DNA of 64,000 nucleotides from Mucilaginibacter ginkgonis (GCF_009754905.2 NZ_CP066775.1:2914001-2978000), one strand, 5' to 3'. Counted from the first letter of the stretch, positions 26,942 through 37,887 are shown. Numbers and translations: made by a program. Notes: generated by a model not told the origin, from the letters alone.

Positions 26942-27703
26942 ATGCTAAAGCAAGAACGTTATCGTCAGTTTATAGAATATTTTTCTGCTAATCAGCCAAT
27001 AGCAGAAACAGAACTGCGTTATACTAATCCATACGAATTATTAGTTGCAGTGAGCCTATCTGCACAATGCACAGACAAGCGCATTAACCAGGTTACGCCA
27101 GCGTTATTTCAGCGGTTCCCGGATGTAATATCTTTAGCAGCCGCGTCTGTCGACGAGGTGTTCCGCTATATCCGCAGCGTTAGCTACCCAAATAATAAGG
27201 CTAAGCACCTGGTAGGCATGGCCAAAATGCTTATCAGTAATTTCAACGGCGAAGTGCCCGGCGATATAGACCAGTTGCAAAAATTGCCCGGCGTAGGCCG
27301 CAAGACCGCTAATGTTATCGCCTCGGTGATATTTGATATTCCGGCTATAGCTGTGGATACGCACGTGTTTCGCGTAGCAAACCGAATAGGTCTGACTACA
27401 AACGCGAAGACCCCGTTGGCTGTAGAAAAACAGCTGATGGAAAACATGCCTGAAGAGTTATTCGGCATTGCGCACCACTGGCTCATATTACATGGGCGCT
27501 ATATTTGCATTGCCCGCCGCCCCAAATGCGAAGTATGCCCCCTTACCTATTTCTGCCGATACTTCGAAAAAGCCAATACAGAAGCCGCCTTGCTGCGCGC
27601 CGAAAAAGCTAGGTTGAAGAAGGCTAAGGACATAAAGAAATCTAAACTGCAAAAGGCGATGGATAGAGGGCTGAAAAAGATCAGTGTTGATAAAAAGAAT
27701 TGA
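26942..27703 (+). CDS. nth: endonuclease III, DNA glycosylase/AP lyase
   Basis: A 253-residue base-excision-repair enzyme that removes oxidised pyrimidines and nicks the abasic site. ATG 26942 is chosen over a TTG two codons upstream. The helix-hairpin-helix LPGVGRKTANVI carries the catalytic lysine, and the catalytic aspartate is in AVDTHVFRVANRIG. The [4Fe-4S] cluster motif C-x6-C-x2-C-x5-C is seen as CIARRPKCEVCPLTYFC. The C-terminus has a lysine-rich tail of about 40 residues (ARLKKAKDIKKSKLQKAMDR) beyond the usual end, perhaps for DNA binding. Confidence 0.95.
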   Translation: MLKQERYRQFIEYFSANQPIAETELRYTNPYELLVAVSLSAQCTDKRINQVTPALFQRFPDVISLAAASVDEVFRYIRSVSYPNNKAKHLVGMAKMLISNFNGEVPGDIDQLQKLPGVGRKTANVIASVIFDIPAIAVDTHVFRVANRIGLTTNAKTPLAVEKQLMENMPEELFGIAHHWLILHGRYICIARRPKCEVCPLTYFCRYFEKANTEAALLRAEKARLKKAKDIKKSKLQKAMDRGLKKISVDKKN

Positions 27704-27833
27704 TACTAATTCGAAGGTTGGGTAAGTTTAAACCATAAACCAAGATGTTGTTCAAGCTCAGGGGAGAATCTTCTTCAGCATTGCAATAACGCATAAGATG
27801 CTTCGACAGGCTCAGCATGACAGAGTTGATGAT

Positions 27834-27925
27834 TTGCGTTAGGGACAGAAGCGGCATCCTGCGAAGCAGATACAGCGGATGGCCCGACCCGATCCCGATC
27901 ACTATCGGGATAAGGGTAACGTCAT
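27834..27925 (+). repeat. intergenic repeat TGCGTTAGCGATAG, copy C
   Basis: Starts TTGCGTTAGGGACAGAAGCG, then GCATCCTGCGAAGCAGATAC and AGCGGATGGCCCGACC. The following part is taken over by a decayed TAGCTA-type palindrome, TCCCGATCACTATCGGGA (27893-27910), in place of the GCGACGG...CCGGAAC section of copy A. Confidence 0.65.
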
Positions 27926-28080
27926 GATAATTGTTAGAAGTATTCCATTTAAAACCTACGTAAATTAAAAAGATAAGGCATATTGCCTCCTTCCTCACAA
28001 CAATATAATTAATCATAGACGATTCGAAATAGACCCTAAAATATTTTACTAATTATTTTAGCATTTAATAAAAATAGTTT

Positions 28081-28088
28081 TATATTTG
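28081..28088 (+). promoter_or_regulatory. -7 box of recA
   Basis: TATATTTG, 19 bases before the recA ATG; the -33 region reads TTTAG at the expected distance (28057-28061). No SOS-box-like dyad is evident. Confidence 0.55.
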
Positions 28089-28107
28089 TTCAAGAAACAA
28101 TTACAGC

Positions 28108-29115
28108 ATGAGCAACCCCGATAAATTGAAAGCACTGCAGCTTACACTTGATAAGCTGGAAAAGTCGTACGGCAAAGGAACGATAATGAAACTTGGCGAT
28201 AACGAGATAGAGCCCATGGAAGCAATTGCTACCGGTTCTATTAGTTTAGACATTGCGCTTGGTATCGGTGGTTTGCCAAAAGGCCGTATCGTTGAAATTT
28301 ACGGACCTGAATCGTCTGGTAAAACCACTTTGGCTATTCACGCCATTGCAGAGTGCCAGAAAAAAGGTGGCATTGCAGCGTTTATTGATGCCGAGCACGC
28401 GTTCGATCGTTTTTATGCTAAGAAATTAGGTGTAGACGTAGAGAACCTGCTGATCTCTCAGCCTGATAATGGTGAGCAAGCTTTAGAAATTGCTGACAAC
28501 CTGATCCGCTCAGGAGCTATTGATATTATCGTTATCGACTCTGTTGCCGCGTTGGTACCAAAGAGCGAGATAGAAGGCGAGATGGGCGACTCTAAAATGG
28601 GTTTACATGCACGCTTAATGTCGCAGGCTTTGCGTAAACTGACCGGCACCATTGCAAAAACAGGCTGCTGCTGTATCTTCATCAACCAGTTGCGCGATAA
28701 GATAGGTGTAATGTTTGGTAACCCCGAAACCACTACCGGCGGTAATGCCTTGAAGTTCTATGCTTCGGTACGTTTAGATGTTCGCCGTATATCGCAGATC
28801 AAAGATACCGACGAGGTATCGGGTAACCGCGTAAAGGTGAAGATCGTTAAGAACAAAGTGGCGCCGCCATTCCGTATTGCCGAGTTCGACATTATGTTTG
28901 GAGAGGGTATCTCTAAGTCGGGCGAGATCATTGACCTGGGTGTTGATTACAACATCATTAAAAAGGCTGGCTCTTGGTTTAGCTACGGAGAAACCCGCCT
29001 GGGCCAGGGCCGCGACGCGGTTAAACAGCTGATAATGGATAACCCTGAATTGGCAGAAGAATTGGAAACAAAGATCAAAGAAACCGTTACCGGCGATAGC
29101 CTGGCAGAGGTTTAA
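28108..29115 (+). CDS. recA: recombinase RecA
   Basis: A 335-residue RecA. Walker [10 protein letters not shown] (residues 66-74), the catalytic glutamate region FIDAEHAFD, Walker [11 protein letters not shown], loop L1 [20 protein letters not shown], and loop L2 [20 protein letters not shown] with [16 protein letters not shown] are all intact. It drives strand exchange in recombination and serves as co-protease for LexA-type repressors. Monocistronic, with promoter upstream and terminator downstream. The UmuD-like protein in this window is probably not a cleavage target. Confidence 0.99.
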   Translation: MSNPDKLKALQLTLDKLEKSYGKGTIMKLGDNEIEPMEAIATGSISLDIALGIGGLPKGRIVEIYGPESSGKTTLAIHAIAECQKKGGIAAFIDAEHAFDRFYAKKLGVDVENLLISQPDNGEQALEIADNLIRSGAIDIIVIDSVAALVPKSEIEGEMGDSKMGLHARLMSQALRKLTGTIAKTGCCCIFINQLRDKIGVMFGNPETTTGGNALKFYASVRLDVRRISQIKDTDEVSGNRVKVKIVKNKVAPPFRIAEFDIMFGEGISKSGEIIDLGVDYNIIKKAGSWFSYGETRLGQGRDAVKQLIMDNPELAEELETKIKETVTGDSLAEV

Positions 29116-29157
29116 TTGTGTCACCTAATCCTCTCCAAAGGTGAGGACCTAAAATAT

Positions 29158-29193
29158 AAAGGCCATCCGTTAGCTATCGGATGGCCTTTTTTT
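29158..29193 (+). terminator. terminator after recA, containing a TAGCTA palindrome
   Basis: AAAGGCCATCCG pairs with CGGATGGCCTTT around TTAGCTAT, then seven T. The palindrome-like core ATCCGTTAGCTATCGGAT (29165-29182) mixes both TAGCTA palindrome types. Confidence 0.85.
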
Positions 29194-29342
29194 CTACCTC
29201 TAGCCATGCCGGACCTTTAGCATCTTACATGCTTGACTAACGGCGTCTATGCGCACTTGTCTTTAAGAGGCCGAATCAAGTTCGGCATGACACTGATAAT
29301 TAAATTTCACTCTCTCCCGTTGGAGAAAGCAGGGGTAAGGCA

Positions 29343-29519
29343 TTACTTCCCGCCAGTCTTAGCATACATGTAAATGATCGCCACAGCGACGATCACTACA
29401 ACAATGATCAATCCCCATGTACCGTTCTTTTTATCCTTATTCTGTCGCATTAACCAAACGAGGAATATGACTAATGGAACTACAAATATGAGCCAGAAGA
29501 TAAGGGAAGGGAAAGACAT
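29343..29519 (-). CDS. 58-residue membrane protein, unknown
   Basis: The minus-strand ATG at 29519 opens a 58-residue frame: a first membrane segment (FPSLIFWLIFVVPLVIFLVW), a positively charged hinge (RQNKDKKNG) and a second membrane segment (WGLIIVVVIVAVAIIYMY), ending KTGGK. The two-helix hairpin with charges in the loop and codon use like neighbouring genes make it a credible small inner-membrane protein. Similar proteins are common in this group without known function. No partner is evident. Confidence 0.7.
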   Translation of the reverse strand: MSFPSLIFWLIFVVPLVIFLVWLMRQNKDKKNGTWGLIIVVVIVAVAIIYMYAKTGGK

Positions 29520-29527
29520 TTTATTAT

Positions 29528-29612
29528 GATAGAATAAGTGAATGATAGAGTGATAGAATATTAAAGAAGAGCGAAGATAAAGGATAACATTCTATCATTC
29601 ACTCATTCAAAA
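29528..29612. repeat. degenerate GATAGAATGAGTGAATGA-type inverted repeat
   Basis: GATAGAATAAGTGAATGATA near 29528 and its approximate reverse complement TATCATTCACTCATTC near 29593 flank AATATTAAAGAAGAGC. Similar words occur around the tRNA genes at 53240-53330. Confidence 0.5.
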
Positions 29613-29620
29613 TTCACTCA

Positions 29621-30625
29621 TTATCTAAAGGGCATCCTGGCCAATGGCGCGACATCTTGCCCGGTGAATTCGCCTTTTAGATATTTATAATATCCTGCAA
29701 TGGCTATCATGGCCGCGTTATCTGTGCAATATTGAAACGCCGGGATAAAGCTTTTCCATCCCTGTTCATCTGCTAATTGTTGTATGCCCTGACGCAAACC
29801 TGTATTGGCCGAAACACCTCCTGCAAGCGCGATAGTTTTTATGCCGTGATCAAGGGCTGCTTTCTTCAATTTATTTAATAAAATAGTGACAACCCGTTTT
29901 TCAACAGAAGCGCATATATCTGCAATATTTTCCTGGATAAAGTTTGGATTTATCTTTTCATTGTCCCTTATAAAATAAAGAATTGATGTCTTTAGCCCGC
30001 TGAAACTGAAGTTATAACCGGGTATCTGTGGCTCGGGGAATTTAAATCTGTCCGGATCGCCCTGACGTGCAAATTTATCAATTAACGGCCCGCCGGGGTA
30101 TGGCAAGCCTAAAACCTTGCTGGTTTTATCCAGTGCCTCGCCCGCGGCGTCGTCCTGCGTCTGGCCAATGATCTCCATGTCAAAATGATCCTTTACCAAA
30201 ACTATCTGCGTATGCCCACCCGAAACGGTGAGACATAAAAATGGAAACTCAGGTTTATTATCACCAATAAAATGCGCTAACACGTGCGCCTGCATGTGGT
30301 TTATTTCAATAATCGGAATGTCTTTAGCAAGGGCGAAAGCCTTGGCAAATGTAACGCCTACAAGCAGAGAACCTAAAAGTCCGGGGCCGCGCGTAAAAGC
30401 CACCGCATCTATTTCATTTTTGTTTACTTTTGCTAGCAGGATGGCCTGTTGTACAGCCGGAATGATATTTACCTGATGAACACGAGAGGCCAGTTCGGGC
30501 ACAACCCCGCCATATGCCTCATGAATAGTTTGATTGGCAATAATATTGCTAAGCATTTGTCCGTCTATACAAATAGCGGCAGACGTTTCGTCACAAGAAG
30601 ATTCAATTCCTAAAATTACAGGCAC
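29621..30625 (-). CDS. tsaD: tRNA N6-adenosine threonylcarbamoyltransferase TsaD
   Basis: A 334-residue Kae1/TsaD protein that transfers the threonylcarbamoyl group to A37 of ANN-decoding tRNAs, working with TsaB and TsaE. ASKHA-fold blocks are present: ILGIESSCDETSAAICID at the start, HMQAHVLAH (metal-binding histidines), FLCLTVSGGHTQIVLV, and LAGGVSANTGLR near the end. Length is normal. A -7 box on the minus strand at 30644-30651 fits its transcription start. Confidence 0.97.
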   Translation of the reverse strand: MPVILGIESSCDETSAAICIDGQMLSNIIANQTIHEAYGGVVPELASRVHQVNIIPAVQQAILLAKVNKNEIDAVAFTRGPGLLGSLLVGVTFAKAFALAKDIPIIEINHMQAHVLAHFIGDNKPEFPFLCLTVSGGHTQIVLVKDHFDMEIIGQTQDDAAGEALDKTSKVLGLPYPGGPLIDKFARQGDPDRFKFPEPQIPGYNFSFSGLKTSILYFIRDNEKINPNFIQENIADICASVEKRVVTILLNKLKKAALDHGIKTIALAGGVSANTGLRQGIQQLADEQGWKSFIPAFQYCTDNAAMIAIAGYYKYLKGEFTGQDVAPLARMPFR

Positions 30626-30643
30626 GCGGGGCTTTTAAAAAGA

Positions 30644-30651
30644 CAAAGTTA
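30644..30651 (-). promoter_or_regulatory. -7 box of tsaD
   Basis: Minus-strand TAACTTTG fits TAnnTTTG, 18 bases from the tsaD ATG. It overlaps the likely start region of the divergent TamB-like gene. Confidence 0.55.
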
Positions 30652-30686
30652 TTAAAAAAGCACTTAAAATAGCGCTGGGGATAGTA

Positions 30687-33600
30687 TTGGTGCTCTTACT
30701 TATGGTGAGCGTGTTCCTGCTCATTCTTCAATACAAACCGGTGCAAACATGGGCTGCTAAAAAGGCCACTGCTTATTTATCAAAAGAGCTGCACACCAAA
30801 ATCGGTATTAAGAGCATCTACCTGGTGCCGTTCTCATCAGTTGTATTAGAAGGATTTTATGTGCTGGATAAGCAGCAGGACACTTTGGTTAGCACACCAA
30901 AGTTAAGCGTGGAGTTGAACCGCTTTTCTATATTCAGCAGCATTACAGCGCGCACCATTCATTTCGAGAACATCACACTCGACAACGGTTCGGCATATCT
31001 GAAGAAACAAAAGGATAGTACGTCTAACCTGCAGTTCATCATAGATTATTTTAACAATCCGGCGAAGCCTAAAACCCCATCAAAGCCCTGGACTATTACT
31101 TTTAACCGTATCGGGCTTAATAATTTCCATTTTCGCTATAAAAACCAGTTAGTTCATCGCGTTACGCCTCACGAGGTAAACTTTGCCGATCTGGATATCA
31201 ATCACTTTACCACAGTACTGCATAACATCGACGTTAAAAATCACATTTTTAAATCGCGTATTGAAGGTTTTAGCCTGCGCGAGAAAAGCGGATTTTTATT
31301 ACAAAAACTGGCTGCCAATGCTACCATAGATAGCAACCGGATATTATTGCAAGATTTTCATCTTAAAACCGGCAACTCAGACCTGAAAAATTATCTGAGT
31401 ATGAAGTTTAAATCCTTTGATGATTTCAGCGACTTCGAAAACAAGATATTAATGGATGCAGACATCCGCTCGTCTTTTATTTCATCAAAAGACATTGCCT
31501 TCTTCACCAGTTCATTGGATAAAGTTCAGTTCGACCTTGGTGTAAGTGGCCATGTTAGCGGAAAGGTAAACAACCTGATTGCCAAAAACCTACAGGTTAC
31601 GGGCGGACAAGCTACTTATGTTAAAGGAAATTTTACGCTGAAAGGCCTCCCCGACTGGAACAGCACTCACCTTAATCTTGATTTCGACCAGCTGGCCACA
31701 AATAAGAAAGACCTTGATTACCTGATCCGCCGCTTTTCAGGCGACTACAAATTTGCCCTGCCGGAATTTCTGAACAAGTTTGGCAATATCAATTTCACCG
31801 GACGAATGAATGGCCTGCAAGAAAATTTCCAAATGGTGGGAACTTTCAAAACTAAGCTGGGCCGCTTTGACCCTAATCTGCACATCACTTTGAAAAACGT
31901 GCCAACTTATGCAGGCAAGATCAAGCTGTTTAATTTTGATGTAGGTGCCATGCTTGGTGAGGCATCTTTAGGCCGGACCACACTCGCCGCCAACATTAAT
32001 GGCAGCGGCGACGATCTTAAAAACCTAAACATCAAAACCGACGCTAAGATAGACTACCTTGTTTTCAATAAATATCAGTATCACAACATCGCACTTAACG
32101 GCCAGTTTATTAATCAGGCAGCTAAAGCCGTCGTAAAAGTTAATGACAGGAATATCAAGCTCGATCTAAATGGCAGCATTGACCTTAAACCAAATCTGCC
32201 GGTTTACACGGTAAATGCTAATGTAAATGAAGCTAACCTTTACAGGCTGAAATTTCTGAAGGATACCGTTACCGTTAGTACAATATTTAAAGTAAAAATA
32301 TCGGGTAACGATCTTAAGAACCTGCAAGGTGTTGCCAGCTTTACGCCAATCAGGATAGTTGATCCGCGCCACAATTACGTTGTAGATTCGATAGAGGTAA
32401 AAGCGCGGGGTCTTGGCAGCAACCGCATGATTACTTTACGGTCTGATTTGATGGACGGCACCCTAACCGGAACGTACGATCTTGCTACCCTGCCTTCGTA
32501 CTTCAAAACCATTGTTAAGCAATACATTCCTTCGCTTAAAACAACGATCGTTAAACCGGGGCCGCAAAATTTTCAATTCACGCTTCAGCTTAAAAACCTC
32601 GACCCATTCCTAACGGCATTTATGCCGCAACTGCGCATCCCGGAACGTGGGACATTTACGGGACAATTCAACTCGGCGACCAACCAGGCTGTGCTGAACG
32701 GTTATATCAAAACATTGAAATATGGTAAAACCGTTTTCCATGATTTTATTATTGACGAAAGCACGAATAATGACTTTTTGGGCGTCAACTTATCGCTAAG
32801 CAAGGTTGATATCACGGACAGCTTATTTATAAAAAACATTACAGTTACCAACTTCCTTAAAAAAGACAGCCTAGATTTTAACATTAAATTATCGGACAAA
32901 AATGCCGTCAACCAGTTGGACCTATACGGTTTAGTTGAATTTGGTCGCGACACTACTGCTAAGCTGAAATTATTGCCCTCAGATGTAATCCTCGAGAATC
33001 AGAAATGGCACTTGAATAACCAAGTGCGCATTCGCTTATTAAACGGCAAAACGCAAATATCCGGCTTTGAGCTGACCAACGGCGAGCAAAAAGCAAAGAT
33101 TAACGGATTTATTTCTGACAGCCCGGAAGATGAGTTAAAACTGGATTTTGAAAAATTCAGGATGAGTACGTTGGACCAGTTGACCAAAGCCGCCGGTATA
33201 AAACTCTCCGGAACGCTTAACGGGGAGGTTGTAGCGACGGCGATAACCGGCAAGCCGGGGGTTGACGCCAAGCTCAAGATCGACTCACTTAAGATGAACG
33301 ACACACAGGTGGGGAATGTTGCCATCGCGTCCAGCTTGGATAATGAACGGAATGAAGCCGACATCAACATGAATATTCTGAACCGCGGTTTGGAGACGAT
33401 GAAGATAGGTGGCGTTTATCATTTAAGCGGGGACAACAATACACTGGACTTTGATGTAAAGATGAACCAAACGGAGGCTATTATATTCAGCCCGTTTGTA
33501 AAAGGTTTGGTGTCCGATCTTAAAGGTACTATATCAACTAATTTGAAACTTACAGGCACAGCTTCAAAGCCGGCCCTTAACGGCGATCTTACTCTTTCAA

Positions 33601-35147
33601 ATACGGGCGTCAAAGTTGATTATCTCAACACGTCATATATCATTAATGACAAGCTTGATGTAAAAAATAGTGTCATTCAGATAAAGAATATGCAGCTTAC
33701 CGATGGGCACAGAGGTAAGGCTACGGCCAATGGTACCGTTGATTTAAACAACCTGTCGAACCCTAATATTAACGTGGTGCTTAACACCAATAAGTTTTTG
33801 GCGCTTAATACCACAGTAAAAGAGAATAGCCAGTATTACGGCAAGGCGTTCGCGACAGGGCGGTTTAGCTTCGCAGGCCCTATCGATAACATGAAGATAG
33901 ACATTAGGGCACGCACAGAAGACAGCACGGTGTTTAACATACCGCTTAACACATCTGCCACTGCCGGCGATTATGACTTTATCCGTTTTGTGGCGCATAA
34001 AGATTCGGCGAGGGTTGTGCCGCTCACCAATAGCTTTAACGGTGTTACACTAAACTTTGATCTGACTGCTGATGAAAAAACTGTCGTCCGCATCACTACA
34101 GACTATGGCCAATTAGAAGGCCGCGGAATTACCAACAATCTCAAACTAAATATTAATAGTCTGGGCGATTTCGAGATCTTTGGTGACTATCTCATCTCAT
34201 CCGGCAAGTTCTTGTTTACAGCTAAGAACTTTATAAGTAAACTCTTTCAGGTTAACCAAGGGGGTACCATTCGCTGGACCGGCGACCCGGCCAATGCCAA
34301 CATAGATATGCAGGCATTTTACGAGGTACGAACAAATATCAACAACTTGTACACCGCGGCAGGCTTAGCAGCACCAACCAGTAAGTTTGAGTTAGTGCAG
34401 GCAGAATTAATACTTACCAAGTCGCTTTTGCATCCAAACATCGATTTCGACTTTAACTTCCCTACAGACCCCTCTGTAAAGGATGATGTAAGCCAATACC
34501 TTACAGATTATAATAATAGAAGCCAGCAGGCGCTAAGCATCATTGTAAGGCGGCAATTTGCCACAGGTTATGGAAGTAACGTAACAGACCAGGTAAAAAG
34601 CACTGCACAAGATGCTGTTAGCGAAGTATTCTTTAACCAGTTGAATAACGTTTTATCTCAAAATTTAAAGAATGTGGATCTAAGCTTCCGTTCCTTTAGC
34701 GATGCCAGTGCTTCTGTAAGGTTATTTAAAGAACGTTTATCATTAAGCGGTAGCTTATATAATACTGCTTCTAACAACAACATATTTGGCGGCGGCGGCA
34801 CACAGGCATTATTCAATTCTAACCTTAACAGCTACACCAAAGACTTTGAGGCAGATTATCTTTTAAGGGCTGATGGCCGTCTGAAAGCTCGATACTCATA
34901 TAGAGTGTTGAATAGTACTACTTTAAGTAATCTTAATAATACCGGCCCGATAGATGTGCAGTACGTAAACGGTGTGGGCTTAGTGTACCAACGCGACTTT
35001 GACTCTCCGGGCGAGTTTTTGAAAAGTTTATTCACACGCAGAAAACGCGTTTCAAAAGCCCCTGCAAATACACCGCCGCCTATAAGTAGAAGTGATGGCT
35101 CAACAACAGAGCCCTATGACCCCAACGAAGAAAAAAATCCGCTTTAG
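30687..35147 (+). CDS. TamB-domain (AsmA/translocation and assembly module) giant protein
   Basis: A protein of at least 1486 residues: one N-terminal membrane anchor ([14 protein letters not shown]), then a very long series of beta-repeats (AsmA/DUF748-like: [20 protein letters not shown]) and a C-terminal TamB/DUF490 domain (about 1080-1440: [39 protein letters not shown]), ending in a proline-rich tail. The family makes a periplasmic bridge that carries lipids, or helps outer-membrane protein assembly. The start is unclear: 30687 is TTG, but the in-frame sequence upstream (VIKKALKIALGI, from about 30648) looks like the true positively charged start and has no ATG/GTG/TTG; ATT at 30651 is a candidate. 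Its stop overlaps the ribBA stop. Confidence 0.92.
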   Translation: MVLLLMVSVFLLILQYKPVQTWAAKKATAYLSKELHTKIGIKSIYLVPFSSVVLEGFYVLDKQQDTLVSTPKLSVELNRFSIFSSITARTIHFENITLDNGSAYLKKQKDSTSNLQFIIDYFNNPAKPKTPSKPWTITFNRIGLNNFHFRYKNQLVHRVTPHEVNFADLDINHFTTVLHNIDVKNHIFKSRIEGFSLREKSGFLLQKLAANATIDSNRILLQDFHLKTGNSDLKNYLSMKFKSFDDFSDFENKILMDADIRSSFISSKDIAFFTSSLDKVQFDLGVSGHVSGKVNNLIAKNLQVTGGQATYVKGNFTLKGLPDWNSTHLNLDFDQLATNKKDLDYLIRRFSGDYKFALPEFLNKFGNINFTGRMNGLQENFQMVGTFKTKLGRFDPNLHITLKNVPTYAGKIKLFNFDVGAMLGEASLGRTTLAANINGSGDDLKNLNIKTDAKIDYLVFNKYQYHNIALNGQFINQAAKAVVKVNDRNIKLDLNGSIDLKPNLPVYTVNANVNEANLYRLKFLKDTVTVSTIFKVKISGNDLKNLQGVASFTPIRIVDPRHNYVVDSIEVKARGLGSNRMITLRSDLMDGTLTGTYDLATLPSYFKTIVKQYIPSLKTTIVKPGPQNFQFTLQLKNLDPFLTAFMPQLRIPERGTFTGQFNSATNQAVLNGYIKTLKYGKTVFHDFIIDESTNNDFLGVNLSLSKVDITDSLFIKNITVTNFLKKDSLDFNIKLSDKNAVNQLDLYGLVEFGRDTTAKLKLLPSDVILENQKWHLNNQVRIRLLNGKTQISGFELTNGEQKAKINGFISDSPEDELKLDFEKFRMSTLDQLTKAAGIKLSGTLNGEVVATAITGKPGVDAKLKIDSLKMNDTQVGNVAIASSLDNERNEADINMNILNRGLETMKIGGVYHLSGDNNTLDFDVKMNQTEAIIFSPFVKGLVSDLKGTISTNLKLTGTASKPALNGDLTLSNTGVKVDYLNTSYIINDKLDVKNSVIQIKNMQLTDGHRGKATANGTVDLNNLSNPNINVVLNTNKFLALNTTVKENSQYYGKAFATGRFSFAGPIDNMKIDIRARTEDSTVFNIPLNTSATAGDYDFIRFVAHKDSARVVPLTNSFNGVTLNFDLTADEKTVVRITTDYGQLEGRGITNNLKLNINSLGDFEIFGDYLISSGKFLFTAKNFISKLFQVNQGGTIRWTGDPANANIDMQAFYEVRTNINNLYTAAGLAAPTSKFELVQAELILTKSLLHPNIDFDFNFPTDPSVKDDVSQYLTDYNNRSQQALSIIVRRQFATGYGSNVTDQVKSTAQDAVSEVFFNQLNNVLSQNLKNVDLSFRSFSDASASVRLFKERLSLSGSLYNTASNNNIFGGGGTQALFNSNLNSYTKDFEADYLLRADGRLKARYSYRVLNSTTLSNLNNTGPIDVQYVNGVGLVYQRDFDSPGEFLKSLFTRRKRVSKAPANTPPPISRSDGSTTEPYDPNEEKNPL

Positions 35148-36361
35148 TGGTTTAACAAAATGGCATGATCCATTTTGTCGCGCTTAGTTTTCAAATAGTT
35201 TTCGTTATGTGGATTTGAGGCTATCTCTATAGGGATGTTCTCTACCACTTCTAAGCCATAACCTACCAAACCGGCTCGTTTTTTTGGATTGTTGGTTAAT
35301 AAGCGCATCTTAGAAATGCCCAGGCTGCGGATGATCTGTGCACCAACGCCGTAATCGCGCTGGTCCATTTTAAAGCCAAGTTTAATATTGGCTTCAACGG
35401 TATCTAAGCCATTCTCTTGTAAGTGATAAGCTTTAAGTTTGTTGATTAAGCCAATACCACGCCCTTCCTGGTTCATGTAAACAATTGCGCCTTTACCTTC
35501 TTTGCTGATAATCTCCATCGCTTTATGCAATTGAGGACCACAATCACAGCGGCAAGAACCAAATATGTCGCCGGTAACGCATGAACTGTGCACACGTACC
35601 AGTACTTCCTCGCCCGGCTCCCAAGTCCCTTTAATTAAAGCCAGATGATGCTCGCCGGTGTCGATTTGGGTGTAGGCCACCATATCAAAATCCCCCCATT
35701 CGGTTGGCATTTTTACAGAAATCTCTCTTTTAATAAGAGATTCCGTTGTGAGACGATAGGCGATGAGGTCCTTTATTGAAACAATTTTCAGATCAAATCT
35801 CTTTGCGATCTGCAGCAATTGCGGCAACCTGGCCATGTCGCCGTTTTCATCCATTATCTCACAGATCACACCAGCAGGCTCAAATCCTGCCATTACTGAC
35901 AGATCGATAGCCGCCTCTGTGTGCCCTGCACGACGCAACACACCGCCATCTTTAGCAATTAGCGGGAAGATATGCCCGGGCCTTCCCAAGTCTTGCGGCT
36001 GGGTATTTTCATTTATTAAAGACAAAATAGTTTTTGATCTGTCGGTGGCAGATATACCGGTAGTGCAGCCCTGCGTTAACAAGTCAACAGAAACCGTAAA
36101 GTTAGTTTCGTGCGAGGCCGTATTTTGTCCAACCATTGGGGATAGCTCCAATTGTTGTGCCCGTTCTAACGAAATTGGTGCGCATACAAGCCCACGCCCG
36201 TGAGTGACCATAAAGTTGATGGTCTCCGGGGTGGCATTCCTGGCCGCTGTTAAAAAGTCGCCTTCGTTTTCGCGGTCTTCGTCATCAACAACTATGATAG
36301 TTTTACCAGCCTTAATAGCTTCAATGGCTTCGGGTATAGTGTTCAGCATACTAGGTTTCAA
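35144..36361 (-). CDS. ribBA: bifunctional RibBA riboflavin enzyme
   Basis: A 405-residue fusion for riboflavin synthesis. The N-terminal half is DHBP synthase (Rib[15 protein letters not shown], and the [14 protein letters not shown] block), making 3,4-dihydroxy-2-butanone 4-phosphate from ribulose 5-phosphate. The C-terminal half is GTP cyclohydrolase II (RibA) with zinc cysteines in [16 protein letters not shown] and the catalytic [10 protein letters not shown] region. Both active sites look whole. The gene is convergent with, and overlaps by four bases, the TamB-like gene; a -7 box (36388-36395) lies upstream. Confidence 0.97.
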   Translation of the reverse strand: MKPSMLNTIPEAIEAIKAGKTIIVVDDEDRENEGDFLTAARNATPETINFMVTHGRGLVCAPISLERAQQLELSPMVGQNTASHETNFTVSVDLLTQGCTTGISATDRSKTILSLINENTQPQDLGRPGHIFPLIAKDGGVLRRAGHTEAAIDLSVMAGFEPAGVICEIMDENGDMARLPQLLQIAKRFDLKIVSIKDLIAYRLTTESLIKREISVKMPTEWGDFDMVAYTQIDTGEHHLALIKGTWEPGEEVLVRVHSSCVTGDIFGSCRCDCGPQLHKAMEIISKEGKGAIVYMNQEGRGIGLINKLKAYHLQENGLDTVEANIKLGFKMDQRDYGVGAQIIRSLGISKMRLLTNNPKKRAGLVGYGLEVVENIPIEIASNPHNENYLKTKRDKMDHAILLNH

Positions 36362-36387
36362 TTGAGCGCGATAGATACAACTCCTAT

Positions 36388-36395
36388 CAAATTTA
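36388..36395 (-). promoter_or_regulatory. -7 box of ribBA
   Basis: Minus-strand TAAATTTG fits TAnnTTTG, 26 bases from the ribBA ATG. The -33 element is weak; no FMN riboswitch fold fits in the short leader. Confidence 0.5.
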
Positions 36396-36433
36396 CATCA
36401 AAAGCTTGCAAAGATGGTCGCTTGTATGTAAAA

Positions 36434-37882
36434 TCACCTTGCGGCGTTTTTCTGAAAACGTTTGGGAATAAATTTCGAAAAGAACTTTTTATAAAGGTCG
36501 ACATCAAACAATACCGAATCTGTAGCTGCTTTGTAGGAAAGAAAAAGTCCGATTGGGGTTAACACAAAGATAGCTATCCACATACCTACCAATGGCGACA
36601 TGTCGCCTTCCTTAACCGACTTCTCACCTATGGTAGAAATAATATAATAGATAAGGAAGAATATAACCGATACAACAACCGGCAACCCTAATCCTCCTTT
36701 ACGGATAATTGCTCCTAAGGGCGCGCCGATTAAAAACAGGGCAAGGCAGGCTACAGATAGCGTAAACTTCTTCTGGTATTCTACAATGGAACTTCGTATC
36801 TCGCGCGAAACATTTTTGTAATTATCCGCACGTAGCTTTATTGCGTTCTTAATAGATGTGGCTTCATTTGAGGCATTTGCAATTGCTGTCGACTTTATGT
36901 TTAGATCCTGGATGCGATCTTTTACAACAGAGTCTGGTTTATAAGGTATATAAGCCACCGTTTTATTTTTGTATTTATGCGGGAAAGCGAAGTATCGGTA
37001 GTATGCCCCAACAAGTCTAAAATTAGTGGTAGCGCCACTGTCTATATGATGCTGCGTTGAGTCGCGGTAATGACGCAGCTGCTTAGCGTTCATCATTTGA
37101 AAGTTGCGGCTAAAGTCGCTCTCCGCAGTACGTTTCAAATCGAAAACAGAAAGGTCAAACTTTTGCTCGGTAGTTTTAAACCTAAACCGTGTAAAACGCT
37201 GCCTATTGTTGTTGCCGTACTGCCCGGGATTCTCCTCGTACCTAATGCCGTCCTTTAACTGCAATACCAGGTATTGATTGTTTGGCGTACGATACTGGAG
37301 GCCCTCCTTCGCAAACAACACATTATTGTTATTCTCTGCAGGATTACGCTGATAGATCATAATGCCGTGAAGCGTTTGACCGTCGGGGTCTTTACGATCT
37401 ACCCGGATGGAATATCCCTGAAAGCTATTGTTAAATACGCCCTCTTTAATCAGGAACGCAGACTTTTGCTGCCTGGCATCATACAGTAATGAATAAAACT
37501 TAAGATTGGCGATAGGCAGCATGTAATCAGAAAACAAGAAAGCCGATATGGCCAGAACACTGATTACAATGATCATGGGGTACATAGCTCTTCTTAGCGA
37601 AATGCCGGCCGACTTGATGGCCACCAGTTCGTAGTTCTCTCCTAAGGAGCCGTATGTCATGATGGATGATAACAGCACAGATAGCGGCAACGCCATTGCT
37701 ACATTAGTGGCGGACGAGTAAGCCATTAGCTCGAGGATGATATACCACTGAAAGCCTTTGCCTATAAGGTCGTCGATGTATTTGAAGAGGAATAACATCA
37801 ACAACACGAACATCACCACGAAAAACGTGACGATAAACGGCCTGATGAATGACTTAAGAATTAAAAGATGTATCTTTTTCAA
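36434..37882 (-). CDS. LptF/LptG-family lipopolysaccharide export permease
   Basis: A 482-residue YjgP/YjgQ permease. Three N-terminal membrane segments (about 13-36, 58-80, 100-122) precede a large periplasmic beta domain (about 135-370, containing LRYRTPNNQYLVLQLKDGIR-like text) and three C-terminal segments (about 378-470; FTLSVACLALFLIGAPLGAI). LptF and LptG with LptB form the ABC transporter that extracts LPS from the inner membrane. Only one permease gene is here, so F and G cannot be told apart. A -7 box lies upstream (37888-37895). Confidence 0.9.
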   Translation of the reverse strand: MKKIHLLILKSFIRPFIVTFFVVMFVLLMLFLFKYIDDLIGKGFQWYIILELMAYSSATNVAMALPLSVLLSSIMTYGSLGENYELVAIKSAGISLRRAMYPMIIVISVLAISAFLFSDYMLPIANLKFYSLLYDARQQKSAFLIKEGVFNNSFQGYSIRVDRKDPDGQTLHGIMIYQRNPAENNNNVLFAKEGLQYRTPNNQYLVLQLKDGIRYEENPGQYGNNNRQRFTRFRFKTTEQKFDLSVFDLKRTAESDFSRNFQMMNAKQLRHYRDSTQHHIDSGATTNFRLVGAYYRYFAFPHKYKNKTVAYIPYKPDSVVKDRIQDLNIKSTAIANASNEATSIKNAIKLRADNYKNVSREIRSSIVEYQKKFTLSVACLALFLIGAPLGAIIRKGGLGLPVVVSVIFFLIYYIISTIGEKSVKEGDMSPLVGMWIAIFVLTPIGLFLSYKAATDSVLFDVDLYKKFFSKFIPKRFQKNAAR

Positions 37883-37887
37883 TAACG

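Larger units (their letters stand above)
27704..28107. other. intergenic region between nth and recA
   Basis: About 400 bases with no supported gene. It holds a CTTCGACAGGCTCAGCATGA-type repeat unit near 27801, repeat copy C (27834-27925) and the recA promoter region. Confidence 0.6.

Noticed and set aside
27681..28016. 111-residue minus-strand ORF
   Set aside because: Runs through repeat copy C with no protein-like features.
29521..29620. Repeated GATAGAATG/CATTCACTC words, considered as a CRISPR array
   Set aside because: No regular repeat-spacer spacing; the words form a degenerate inverted repeat.
36572..36581. GATAGCTATC inside the LptF/G gene, considered as another palindrome copy
   Set aside because: It lacks the outer CC/GG extension and lies in well-conserved coding sequence; chance is enough.
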